From assembly GCA_014534415.1 (NCBI GenBank), contig JACVRM010000048.1:1-12657 (forward strand): a stretch of DNA of 12,657 nt, in the 5' to 3' direction. The notes under the pieces are model-generated. The model made no database searches. It was not told where the DNA came from and worked only from the letters and a program-made list of their open reading frames with translations. Below are positions 1-6,560 of the stretch, in pieces. Position 1 is the first letter of the stretch, and every line of letters begins with the position of its first letter. This stretch comes from Thermoleophilia bacterium. GTDB taxonomy: Bacteria > Actinomycetota > Thermoleophilia > Gaiellales > Gaiellaceae. Position numbers and translations under genes: made by a program.

Positions 1-183
1 CGCCTCGTCGTCGCCGAGCGTGATCACCGCCCGCGGGTCCTCGTCGTCGGCTCGCCGGTAGAAGTAGACCTCGCGCGTGCCGTCGTTGTGCATGATGACG
101 GCGAGCCGCCCCCCAGTCGCGGTGCGGAAGCCGTACTTGACGCCGACGCCCGGCAGGCGCGTCTCGCGGATCTCAACGGGCAC
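1..183 (-). CDS. KhtT-like regulatory subunit of a K+/H+ antiporter (partial; C-terminus outside window)
   Basis: The first 61 codons of a minus-strand gene run from a GTG at 183 off the left edge. The peptide begins VPVEIRETRLPGVGVKYGF and later shows MHNDGTREVYFYRR and an acidic end (LGDDEA). This matches, from memory, the N-terminal domain of KhtT, the peripheral subunit that controls the KhtU antiporter; a C-terminal RCK_C/TrkA_C domain would be expected outside the window. The start is well supported: GGAGGAGG lies 6 nt upstream, inside the end of the antiporter gene, whose TAA ends one base before this GTG. The two genes should be co-transcribed and their products should form one complex, with this subunit gating the channel in response to a nucleotide or pH. 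Only the N-terminal domain is visible, so ligand binding cannot be judged. Confidence 0.85.
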   Translation of the reverse strand, partial: MPVEIRETRLPGVGVKYGFRTATGGRLAVIMHNDGTREVYFYRRADDEDPRAVITLGDDEA

Positions 184-184
184 T

Positions 185-1369
185 TTAAGCCTCCTCCGGT
201 GTCAGTCTAGGCGCTGGAAACAGCGCTCGGCCGAGTCGTTTCGACTCCTTCATGAGCACCACGCCGATCGTCGCGGTCACGAGCACGTAGAGCCCGGCGA
301 ACGCGGTCAGATCCGCGGCCACCGCGCGGGAGATCTGGGGATTGCCGGCCGCGACCTGCGCGAGGATGATCGTGAACTCGCCGTGCGCGACGAGCGCCGC
401 TCCCGCGTTGAGGCGTTGACGCGGCGCAAACCCGCCGACGACGCCCGCCACGTATCCGCCGGCCAGCTTGCCCGCGACGGTCGCCGCCGCCGCGACGGCG
501 ACGAGCCATCCGACTTCCCGCAAAGCCGAGACATCGATGGACAGGCCGAAGACGAAGAAGAAGAGTGCTGCGAACAGGTCGCGGAAGCTGAAGAACCGTT
601 CCTCGATCTCCTCGCGGAGCGACGTCTCGGCGAGCACGATCCCTGCGACGAGCGCGCCGATCGCCTCGGAGAGCCCGAGCACGTCCGCCAGGGCGGCGGA
701 GCCGATCAGGAACGCGAAGGTGAAGAGCAGGAAGAACTCGCGCGGCATGCGCTGGAGCGCCACGTCGAGGACGCGCGGGAGCCAGCGGGAGGCCGCCAGG
801 CCGGCCGTCACGAAGAGCAGCGCCCGGAAGACGAGCGCCAGCGTCGTTTCGAGCTCACCGCCCCCACCGCCCGCGAGCCCGAGCACGAGGGCCATGGCGA
901 GGTCCTCGAAGAGCAGGATGGCGAGGATCAGGTCGACCTCCTCGTCGGCGAGCCGGCGGAAGTCGGTGAGACCCTTGACGGCGATGGCGCTCGACGAAAC
1001 GTAGATCGCCGCGGCGAGGATGAGGGCGCCGAAGTCGATGCCGAAAGCGGCCACGCCGATGACGAGGCCGATCAGCCCGTTGACCGCCAGGTCGACGGCG
1101 CCGCCGAGGCCAAGATGCCGGCCGCTCCGGACCAGCCGAGCGAGACTGAACTCGAGGCCCAGGAAGAAGAGCAGGAACACGACGCCGATATCTGCGACGA
1201 AGTCGGTGACCTCGGAGGGCTGGATGAGCGAGAGCTGTCGCGGCGCATTAGGGCCGAGCAGCAGTCCGCCGAGCAGATAAGCGGGAATCGCCGACAGGCC
1301 GAGGCGGCTCGCGACGAGGCCCAGTCCCCCGAGCATCGCGACCGTCAGGGCGAGCTCAGCGAGCGTCAT
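185..1369 (-). CDS. CPA2-family cation:proton antiporter (KefB/KhtU-like)
   Basis: A 394-residue, very hydrophobic protein of the Na+/H+ exchanger fold (PF00999 type), with about 12-13 membrane segments across its length. Family landmarks include the early YLLGGLLLGP segment (about 31-40), FLLFFLGLEF (65-74), SSSAIAVKGL (125-134), an FEDL motif with E155-D156 at the usual ion-binding position in the TM5-like helix, and GEFTIILA (330-337). It lacks the C-terminal RCK domain of KefB/KefC. That fits a type regulated by a separate subunit, and such a subunit (KhtT-like) follows directly. Likely role: K+ (or Na+) efflux in exchange for H+. The ATG at 1369 is chosen because homology begins there; the frame extends to a TTG at 1429, but that would sit inside the hairpin and adds a polar tail. 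TAGGAT at 1380-1385 could be its own -10. Ion specificity cannot be read from sequence. Confidence 0.9.
   Translation of the reverse strand: MTLAELALTVAMLGGLGLVASRLGLSAIPAYLLGGLLLGPNAPRQLSLIQPSEVTDFVADIGVVFLLFFLGLEFSLARLVRSGRHLGLGGAVDLAVNGLIGLVIGVAAFGIDFGALILAAAIYVSSSAIAVKGLTDFRRLADEEVDLILAILLFEDLAMALVLGLAGGGGGELETTLALVFRALLFVTAGLAASRWLPRVLDVALQRMPREFFLLFTFAFLIGSAALADVLGLSEAIGALVAGIVLAETSLREEIEERFFSFRDLFAALFFFVFGLSIDVSALREVGWLVAVAAAATVAGKLAGGYVAGVVGGFAPRQRLNAGAALVAHGEFTIILAQVAAGNPQISRAVAADLTAFAGLYVLVTATIGVVLMKESKRLGRALFPAPRLTPEEA
190..197 (-). promoter_or_regulatory. Strong Shine-Dalgarno for the KhtT-like gene
   Basis: The minus strand reads GGAGGAGG, 6 nt before the GTG at 183. It lies within the last codons of the antiporter gene. 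It is one of only two strong ribosome binding sites in the window and fixes the GTG as the start. Confidence 0.8.
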
Positions 1370-1379
1370 CGCTGGCGAG

Positions 1380-1385
1380 ATCCTA
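1380..1385 (-). promoter_or_regulatory. Putative -10 element of the antiporter unit
   Basis: The minus strand reads TAGGAT, 10 nt before the ATG at 1369, giving a near-leaderless transcript. No convincing -35 is seen. It lies just downstream of the hairpin at 1427-1453, consistent with a separate transcription unit after trkH. It is supported only by its match to the same pattern at other starts in the window. Confidence 0.4.
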
Positions 1386-1426
1386 CGGTCGACGAGAGTC
1401 GCGGCCGAAGACGAGCTCCACGTCGA

Positions 1427-1453
1427 CAAGGGGGAACCAGGGGTTCCCCCTTG
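1427..1453 (-). terminator. Perfect 12-bp stem hairpin after trkH
   Basis: CAAGGGGGAACC (1427-1438) and GGTTCCCCCTTG (1442-1453) are exact reverse complements around a 3-nt loop. The hairpin lies 3 nt beyond the trkH stop and upstream of the antiporter start. There is no U-tract on either side, so it is not a classical intrinsic terminator. It could still be a terminator of the U-less type common in high-GC Actinobacteria, an RNA-stabilising hairpin, or a dispersed palindromic repeat. Confidence 0.55.
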
Positions 1454-1456
1454 GTA

Positions 1457-2986
1457 CTACGCGCGCCAGTACGCGCGCGTCAGCAGCACGGCGACCGGGA
1501 TGATCTCGAGCCGGCCGAGCCACATGAGCACGATCATCACGCCCTTGGAGAAGTCGCTGAATGGGTCGAACGACCCCATTGGGCCGGCCGGGCCGAACGC
1601 GGGGCCGACGTTGCCGATCGTCGTCGCCGACGCTGCGATCGCGTCGATCACGCGCAGGTCCAGTCCGGTCCGCGAGGCGTCCGCCACGATCAGCAGCGTG
1701 CCGACCGCGAACAGCCCGACGTACAGGAGCACGAACGCGAGCACGGCCCGCAGCGTTCGCTCGTCGACGACCCGGACGTTGAGGCGGATCGGCGCGACGA
1801 GCTCGGGATGCACCGTCTGATCGAGCTCGCGGCGCAGCAGCCGGCCGATGAGGAGATGGCGCACCACCTTGACGCCGCCGCCGGTGGAGCCCGCCGACCC
1901 CCCCGCGAACATGAGCGCCACGACCACGACGAGGGCGAGGCTCGTCCACTCGTTCGAGTCCGTGCTCGCATAGCCGGTCGTCGTCATCGTGGAGACGGCG
2001 TGGAAGACGGCATGCCGCACCGACTCGCTCGCGCCGTACAACTCCTCTGTCCAGATCTCGAAGAAGAGGACCGCCGCGCCGAGCCCGAGCAGGAAGAGGT
2101 AGAGGCGCAGCTCCTCGTCGCGGACGAGCGGCCGGAACCGCCCGCGCACGAGCGCCGCGTACGTGAGGGCGAAGTTCGCCCCGGCGATCACCATGAACGC
2201 GATGATCACCCACTGCGTGGCGGCCGCGAACTCCTCGATCGAGCGCGCCTCGGGCGAGAATCCGCCCGTCGGCAGCGTCGTGAACGCATGCGAGGCCGCG
2301 TTGAAGACGCTCATCCGGTCGTCGACGCCGGTCCAGCCGAGCACGGCGAGGAGGACGGCCTCTGCGGCCGTCAGACCGATGTAGAGCAGCCAGAGGCGCC
2401 GGGCCGTGTCCCTGATCGACGCCGCCAGCGGCTCGATCTCCGGGCCGGGCAGCTCCGACTCGAGCAGCTGGCGGCCGCCGACACGCAGGCGTGGCAGCAC
2501 GGCGAGGAAGAGGACGATGATCCCCATGCCCCCGAGCCACTGGGTGAACTGGCGCCAGATCAGCACCGAGTGGTCGAGCTCGGGGATCGCGGTCAGGATG
2601 CTCGCGCCCGTGGTGGTGAACCCGGACATCGCCTCGAAGTACGCGTCGATCGGGTTCGCGAGCTGGTCCTCGCCGGAGAAGAGGTAGGGGAGCGCGCCGT
2701 ACGCGGCGGCGAGCAACCACGTCAGCGAGACGACCAGGAAGCCCTCGCGGATGCCCGCATCCTCGTGGCCGCGGGTGAGCACCTCCATGGCGATCCCCGT
2801 CCCACCGGCGATCGCTCCCGCCGCGACGAACGGCCAGACGGGCTCGTCGTAGCCCACGGCGACGGCCGCGGGTAGTGCCGCCGTGAGGCTCAGGTACTTG
2901 AGCAGCGTGCCCGTCAGGTTGATCGCGGCCGGAACGTCCACGCCGACGGCCGGCGAGAGCGCCCGCCGCAGTCCGGTGGCGATCAA
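1457..2986 (-). CDS. trkH: TrkH-family potassium uptake protein
   Basis: A 509-residue membrane protein with the four pore-loop repeats of the TrkH/KtrB family: MSGFTTTGAS (about 120-129), FTTLPTGGFS (235-244), STMTTTGYAS (332-341) and ATTIGNVGP (454-462). It also has the WLGGMGIIVLF segment (150-160) and GGSAGSTGGGVKVVR (362-376). The glycines of the filter loops are intact, so it should conduct K+ across the cytoplasmic membrane. Full length for the family. The start is a TTG at 2986 overlapping the trkA stop by 4 nt (TTGA), implying translational coupling; a weak GAGG lies 11 nt before it. An internal GTG start is possible. Regulation is expected through the cytosolic TrkA ring encoded just upstream. 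Confidence 0.95.
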   Translation of the reverse strand: MIATGLRRALSPAVGVDVPAAINLTGTLLKYLSLTAALPAAVAVGYDEPVWPFVAAGAIAGGTGIAMEVLTRGHEDAGIREGFLVVSLTWLLAAAYGALPYLFSGEDQLANPIDAYFEAMSGFTTTGASILTAIPELDHSVLIWRQFTQWLGGMGIIVLFLAVLPRLRVGGRQLLESELPGPEIEPLAASIRDTARRLWLLYIGLTAAEAVLLAVLGWTGVDDRMSVFNAASHAFTTLPTGGFSPEARSIEEFAAATQWVIIAFMVIAGANFALTYAALVRGRFRPLVRDEELRLYLFLLGLGAAVLFFEIWTEELYGASESVRHAVFHAVSTMTTTGYASTDSNEWTSLALVVVVALMFAGGSAGSTGGGVKVVRHLLIGRLLRRELDQTVHPELVAPIRLNVRVVDERTLRAVLAFVLLYVGLFAVGTLLIVADASRTGLDLRVIDAIAASATTIGNVGPAFGPAGPMGSFDPFSDFSKGVMIVLMWLGRLEIIPVAVLLTRAYWRA

Positions 2987-4311
2987 AGCGCGCGCTCGAC
3001 CTCGGCGACGCGGCGCGATTCGGTGAAGAGGATCACTCGGTCGCCCGCCTGGAGGACGTCGTCGCCGTGCGGGAAGAACGCCGCCCCGTCGCGGACGATC
3101 GCGCCGATCAACGTGCCGGTCATCGGCATCTCGCGAAACGGCTTGCCCACGAGGTCGCTCTCGTCGCGCACGACGATGTCGACGACCTCGTAGCGATCCC
3201 CCTCGAACATCGCGACCTGCTGCGTACGCGGGTCGTGCGCGAAGCGCACGATCTCCTCGGCCGTCAGCCGGCGCGGGTCGATCGCGACGTCCACGCCGGC
3301 CTGCTCGAATACGCGGACGGAGACGGCCTCGTGCGCGATCGCGATGGTCAGGTCGACACCTTGCAGGCGCGCCAGCGTCGCGGCGTAGAGGTTTTTGGCG
3401 TCATCGCGCATGGCGAACACCGCTGCCTCCGATTGGCTGATGCGCTCGCGCTGCAGGAACTCCGGATCCAGGCCCGTTGCTTGCAGCACGCGCGCCTTGG
3501 GAAGGAGATCGGCGACTTCTCGCGCGCGTTCGGCGTTCGGCTCGATCAGGCGCACGCCGATCCCCTCTTTGAGGAGGAGCCGCGCCGTCGCGACGCCCGC
3601 CCGTCCGGCGCCGAAGATGACGACGTCGTCGACGCGCCGCCGTCCGCGCGTCATCAGTCCGCTCCATTCGCGCGCTGCGCGCGGCGACCCGATCACGATG
3701 ATCCTGTCGCCGGCTTCGATCTTCTCGGCGCCGCGCGGCAGGATCTGCTGGTCGCCTCGGATGATGCCGACGATGCGAGAGTCGTCCGGCAGCGACGCGT
3801 CGCGGAGCGGCACGCCGATCGACTGCGGGTGGCGAACGTGCGAGTCGACCTCGAGCTCGACGATCTGGACCTGACCGCCTGCGAAGACGTCGGTCTGCTT
3901 GGCGGCCGGAACACCGATGTTCTGCGAGATCGCGAGCGCCGTCTCCTCCTCCGACGAGACCATGTGGTCGAAATCGAGCTCGCGCTCGCGCCACACGTGC
4001 AGGTACTCCACGTTTCCGGTGCGCACGATCGTCTTCGCGGAGGGCGCGAGCTTTCGCGAGAGCAGCGAGGAGATGATGTTGATCTCGTCGCGCGACGTGC
4101 ACGCGATGAACAGGTCGGCGTCTCGCACGCCCGCCTCGACGAGCGTCTGCCGGCTTGCGCCGTTGCCCGTCACGATGGTGACGTCGAAGCGCTGCGACAC
4201 GGCCTGCAGTCGCCCTGCGTCGGTGTCCACGACAGTCAGCTGGTGCTCCGCGTGGAGCGCTTCCACGATCGTCGTCCCGACCTGCCCGGCGCCGATCACG
4301 AAGATCCGCAT
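2983..4311 (-). CDS. trkA: TrkA, two-module RCK regulator of K+ uptake
   Basis: A 442-residue soluble protein with two tandem TrkA_N/TrkA_C units. The first Rossmann module opens with VIGAGQVG (G7, G9, G12) and an acidic strand end (VVDTD, D29), as for NAD(H)-binding. The first RCK_C spans about 147-210. The second nucleotide fold begins VVIFGAGRAG (G234, G236, G239), and the second RCK_C occupies about 365-442. This is the full-length architecture of TrkA, which assembles under TrkH and gates it in response to NAD(H)/ATP. It is the first gene of the operon and overlaps trkH. The ATG at 4311 begins directly with the Rossmann strand and has no Shine-Dalgarno. TAGCCT at 4321-4326 on the minus strand could be the -10 of a nearly leaderless mRNA. 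Confidence 0.96.
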   Translation of the reverse strand: MRIFVIGAGQVGTTIVEALHAEHQLTVVDTDAGRLQAVSQRFDVTIVTGNGASRQTLVEAGVRDADLFIACTSRDEINIISSLLSRKLAPSAKTIVRTGNVEYLHVWRERELDFDHMVSSEEETALAISQNIGVPAAKQTDVFAGGQVQIVELEVDSHVRHPQSIGVPLRDASLPDDSRIVGIIRGDQQILPRGAEKIEAGDRIIVIGSPRAAREWSGLMTRGRRRVDDVVIFGAGRAGVATARLLLKEGIGVRLIEPNAERAREVADLLPKARVLQATGLDPEFLQRERISQSEAAVFAMRDDAKNLYAATLARLQGVDLTIAIAHEAVSVRVFEQAGVDVAIDPRRLTAEEIVRFAHDPRTQQVAMFEGDRYEVVDIVVRDESDLVGKPFREMPMTGTLIGAIVRDGAAFFPHGDDVLQAGDRVILFTESRRVAEVERAL

Positions 4312-4320
4312 CGGAGCGAG

Positions 4321-4326
4321 AGGCTA
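4321..4326 (-). promoter_or_regulatory. trkA: Putative -10 element of the trkA-trkH operon
   Basis: The minus strand reads TAGCCT, 9 nt before the trkA ATG. It lies in the 90-bp divergent gap shared with the sugar dehydrogenase gene. No -35 is evident. It would give a leader of only about 2-3 nt. Confidence 0.4.
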
Positions 4327-4389
4327 GCGCGCTGCGGCGGACGGCGGCACGCGGCGCGAGCGTTAACACGGCCCGAATACGGGCGTGGC

Positions 4390-4395
4390 TACGGT
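4390..4395 (+). promoter_or_regulatory. Putative -10 element of the sugar dehydrogenase gene
   Basis: TACGGT is followed by exactly 6 nt and then the GTG at 4402, so transcription would begin at or next to the start codon. A TTAACA lies further upstream at 4363-4368, but the 21-nt spacing is too long for a normal -35. The position supports the GTG start over the later ATG. Confidence 0.45.
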
Positions 4396-4401
4396 GCGCG
4401 C

Positions 4402-5505
4402 GTGGCTCGGCTCGCCGCAGGATTCGCGTCGATGTGCGTGCTCTTCGCCGTCGCGCTGGCCGCGTCTGGCGGCGCGGCTGCCGACGGCGAGCAGACGCGG
4501 CTGAGACTCGTCACGATCGGACGATTCGCGTCGCCACTGCACTTAGCGCCGGCGCGGGGTGTGCGCGGGCGCCTCTGGGTGGTCGAGCAGGCCGGCAGGA
4601 TCCGGATGCTCGTCAACGGACGGCCGGTCAGGCGGCCGTTCCTCGACATCCGTGCGCGAGTCCTGAGCGGCGGCGAGCAGGGGCTTCTCTCGGTGGCGTT
4701 CCACCCCAACTACGCACGGAACCGCCGGTTCTTCGTGAACTACACGGACACGGCCGGCGACACGCGCGTCGTCGAGTACCGGGCGAACCGGGCCGGCACG
4801 CACGCGCTGCCGCGAGCGCGCCGGCAGCTGCTCTTCGTCAACCAGCCGTACGCCAATCACAACGGTGGGCAGCTCGTCTTCGGTCCGGACGGCGCCCTGT
4901 ACGTCGGTATGGGCGACGGCGGTGGTGCGGGCGATCCCGGGAACCGCGCACAGAGCCCGCGCAGCCTGCTAGGCAAGCTCGTCCGCATCGACGTCGACCG
5001 CCGCGGCGCGCCGCGGCGCGTCGTGGCGCTGGGGCTGCGCAACCCCTGGCGCTTCTCGTTCGACCGGCAGACGAGCGACCTCTACGTCGCCGACGTCGGC
5101 CAGGGCGCGTGGGAGGAGATCGACTACGTGCCGCGCTCGCGGCTGGGCGCGCTGAACAACTTCGGCTGGGACGTGTACGAAGGGCGCGACGCGTTCGAGC
5201 AGAAGCAGCTCTCGCAGGGCCGCCTCGTGCAACCGATCCACGTCTACGGCCGCGACGACGGGTACTCCGTGACGGGCGGCTTCGTCTACCGCGGCCGTGC
5301 GATCCCCGAGCTGCGCGGGCGCTACCTGTTCGGCGACTACGGCAGCGGCAAGATCTGGTCGCTGCGCGTCGAGCGCGGCTCGGCGCGCGACGTGCGGCTC
5401 GAGGCGATCCGCGTACCGGAGCGCGCGTCCTTCGGCGAGGACCTGAGCGGCGAGCTCTACGCCGTCTCGCTCGCGGGCCGCGTCTACCGCATCCTGGCCC
5501 GCTAG
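4402..5505 (+). CDS. Secreted PQQ-dependent sugar (aldose) dehydrogenase
   Basis: A 367-residue protein of the soluble glucose/sorbosone dehydrogenase beta-propeller family (PF07995 type; Asd/YliI-like). It starts with a short signal peptide (about 1-27, ending SGGAAADG). It then shows the family motifs in order: GLLSVAFHPNY (94-104), NHNGGQLVFGPDGALYVGMGDGG (152-174) with the presumed catalytic His153, GLRNPWRFSFD (211-221), DVGQGAWEEID (231-241), NFGWDVYEG (253-261), YSVTGGFVYRG (288-298) and YLFGDYGSGKIW (308-319). It should oxidise aldoses outside the membrane using PQQ, passing electrons to the respiratory chain. No PQQ synthesis genes are in view, so cofactor supply is unknown. The GTG at 4402 is preferred over the ATG at 4432 because it supplies a basic n-region (R3) and sits 6 nt after a -10-like hexamer. 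The gene stands alone, convergent with the next operon. Confidence 0.9.
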   Translation: MARLAAGFASMCVLFAVALAASGGAAADGEQTRLRLVTIGRFASPLHLAPARGVRGRLWVVEQAGRIRMLVNGRPVRRPFLDIRARVLSGGEQGLLSVAFHPNYARNRRFFVNYTDTAGDTRVVEYRANRAGTHALPRARRQLLFVNQPYANHNGGQLVFGPDGALYVGMGDGGGAGDPGNRAQSPRSLLGKLVRIDVDRRGAPRRVVALGLRNPWRFSFDRQTSDLYVADVGQGAWEEIDYVPRSRLGALNNFGWDVYEGRDAFEQKQLSQGRLVQPIHVYGRDDGYSVTGGFVYRGRAIPELRGRYLFGDYGSGKIWSLRVERGSARDVRLEAIRVPERASFGEDLSGELYAVSLAGRVYRILAR

Positions 5506-5512
5506 CGCTAGC
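5501..5512. repeat. 12-bp palindrome holding two facing stop codons
   Basis: GCTAGCGCTAGC is its own reverse complement. The TAG of the sugar dehydrogenase (5503-5505) and the TAG of the minus-strand small gene (5508-5510) both lie inside it, 2 bp apart. It may act as a minimal bidirectional end signal, but it has no loop or T-tract and may simply be compact packing. Confidence 0.6.
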
Positions 5513-5729
5513 CCGCGCGGCGGCGGTGCACGCGCGGGCCCTGCTGGCCCAGCGCCGCGTACGCGAGCGCCTGAAGCGACTCGTTGAGCACTCCCAGCTC
5601 GCGCACGAGCGGCGCGAGGTTCTCTCCGCTCTCGAGTCGCCGGTTCAGCGAGCGCAGTTCGGCGGTCACCCCGTCCAGACGCTCGAGCAGCGCGTCGAGC
5701 TGGCGGTCGCCGACGTCTTTTCGCTCCAT
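5508..5729 (-). CDS. Small predicted coiled-coil protein, unknown function
   Basis: A 73-residue protein starting MERKDVGDRQLDALLERLDG. Residues about 8-60 are a leucine-rich amphipathic stretch with regular spacing (LDALLERLDGVTAEL, then LNRRLES), typical of a short helical or coiled-coil bundle. The tail is basic (RVHRRRAG). It has no signal peptide or membrane segment. I do not recognise the family. It follows the HAD-like gene by about 10 nt on the minus strand and is probably the last gene of that operon. A GTG two codons earlier (5735) is an equally possible start; no clear Shine-Dalgarno separates them. The reading frame extends much further upstream, but that part is antisense-like shadow over the HAD-like gene. 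Confidence 0.6.
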   Translation of the reverse strand: MERKDVGDRQLDALLERLDGVTAELRSLNRRLESGENLAPLVRELGVLNESLQALAYAALGQQGPRVHRRRAG

Positions 5730-5739
5730 CTGCACGATC

Positions 5740-6207
5740 TTAGTCGCGCAGCCGGAGGAGCTCCGCGCGCGTGCGAACGACCGCGGCGTGCGGGCCAAGC
5801 CGTTGCCGTACGCGGTCGAATGCGCCGGCGCCCGTCTCGACGGCGCCGACGTGCCGGGTCGCGCCGAGCTGGGCGAGCGCGACGCGGGCGAGCGGCTCGG
5901 GCGCGTCCGTAAAGACGCCGATCCGGGCGCCGGCGAGCCGGCGTAGGGCTGCGCCGACCTCCGGGTCGCGCCTGAGATGCAGCGCGGCGTGATCCTCCGC
6001 GAAGCGCGCCAGTGCCGCGTGCCAGTCGCCGACGCCGCGCGCAGCCCACGCGTCGAGCTGCGCGGCCGCGGCCGCCCGGTCACGGGGCAGCGAGACGGGA
6101 TCGAGTGCGGCGATCGCAGCAAAGCGGCGCGCTGCGTCCTCCAGCCAGGCGCGCCAGAGCGACTGCGTGTCGCCGAGCGCGTCGAGATCGATCGCGACCG
6201 CGTTCAC
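5740..6207 (-). CDS. Degenerate HAD-like protein, probably not a normal phosphatase
   Basis: A 155-residue cytosolic protein. The N-terminus VNAVAIDLDALGDT resembles HAD motif I (D7, D9 after a hydrophobic strand). The segment LAGARIGVFTDAPEPLARVALAQLG (91-115) resembles motif II (T100) and the following helix. Between them lies an all-helical cap-like region (about 14-90). The motif III lysine is absent, since the protein contains no lysine at all, and the C-terminus (AAVVRTRAELLRL) has no GDxxxD motif IV. I therefore think it keeps the fold but has probably lost catalysis. The GTG start at 6207 overlaps the VanZ stop by 4 nt (GTGA), so it is translationally coupled. The frame continues upstream to 6564, but that portion is antisense or shadow of VanZ. 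Function unknown. Confidence 0.65.
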   Translation of the reverse strand: MNAVAIDLDALGDTQSLWRAWLEDAARRFAAIAALDPVSLPRDRAAAAAQLDAWAARGVGDWHAALARFAEDHAALHLRRDPEVGAALRRLAGARIGVFTDAPEPLARVALAQLGATRHVGAVETGAGAFDRVRQRLGPHAAVVRTRAELLRLRD

Positions 6208-6539
6208 CGGCGCAACCGACGGTAGACCAGTACGCCGATGAGCACGCCGAGGGCGTCGATCGCCACGTCGCGCGCCGATCCCTGCCGTCCGGGCACGAAC
6301 GCCTGGTGCAACTCGTCGCTGACCGCGTAGGCGAGTCCGACCAGGAAAGCGGGCACCCGCGCGAGCGCGCGCGCGAGCAGGAAGCCGAGAACCGCGAACT
6401 CGCCGACGTGAGCGAGCTTGCGGAACGTGAGGTCCCACTCGAGCCCGCTGCCGAGCGACGGAATGGAGGAGACCGCGAAGATCGCGCCCGCCCACAGGAC
6501 GATCGGCACCCAGACCGTCGCGGCGCGGGAGGCGGGCAC
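6204..6539 (-). CDS. VanZ-like membrane protein
   Basis: An 111-residue protein with about four membrane segments (roughly 8-25, 45-62, 64-78 and 92-107). It carries the VanZ-family signature: RKLAHVGEFAVLGFLL (40-55), then SDELHQAFVPGRQGSARDVAIDALG (74-98) with the conserved D/E-x-x-H-Q, the PGR turn and the later Asp. VanZ-like proteins are linked to teicoplanin resistance in one case, but most are of unknown role. It is the first gene of a minus-strand operon with the HAD-like and coiled-coil genes. The GTG at 6539 is chosen because it fits the family length and lies 6 nt after a -10-like TAGCAT. It is divergent from the B12 riboswitch operon. Confidence 0.85.
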   Translation of the reverse strand: MPASRAATVWVPIVLWAGAIFAVSSIPSLGSGLEWDLTFRKLAHVGEFAVLGFLLARALARVPAFLVGLAYAVSDELHQAFVPGRQGSARDVAIDALGVLIGVLVYRRLRR

Positions 6540-6545
6540 CGAGCC

Positions 6546-6555
6546 ATGCTAGGCT
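6546..6555. promoter_or_regulatory. Putative symmetric bidirectional promoter (overlapping -10 elements)
   Basis: ATGCTAGGCT contains TAGGCT on the plus strand (6550-6555) and TAGCAT on the minus strand (6551-6546). They share the TA base pairs at 6550-6551. The plus element would start RNA near 6562, at the very 5' end of the riboswitch. The minus element lies 6 nt before the VanZ GTG. The wider block GAGCCATGCTAGGCTC (6541-6556) has 5-bp inverted arms. No clear -35 is visible on either side. Confidence 0.45.
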
Positions 6556-6560
6556 CGCTG

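Noticed and set aside
1383..2720. A 445-codon minus-strand frame overlapping trkH
   Set aside because: Arg/Pro/Ala-rich out-of-frame shadow of trkH.
77..2875. A 932-codon plus-strand open frame antisense to the antiporter and TrkH
   Set aside because: Its translation is a low-complexity Arg/Glu/Asp/His-rich string with no domain, as expected for the complement of GC-rich membrane-protein genes. The opposite strand has clear family motifs throughout.
3067..4401. N-terminal half of a long plus-strand frame running into the sugar dehydrogenase
   Set aside because: This part is antisense to trkA and has no domain character. A signal peptide and a -10-like hexamer mark the real start at 4402.
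4434..5912. A 492-codon plus-strand frame overlapping the sugar dehydrogenase
   Set aside because: Arg/Ala-rich shadow. The competing frame carries all the PQQ dehydrogenase motifs.
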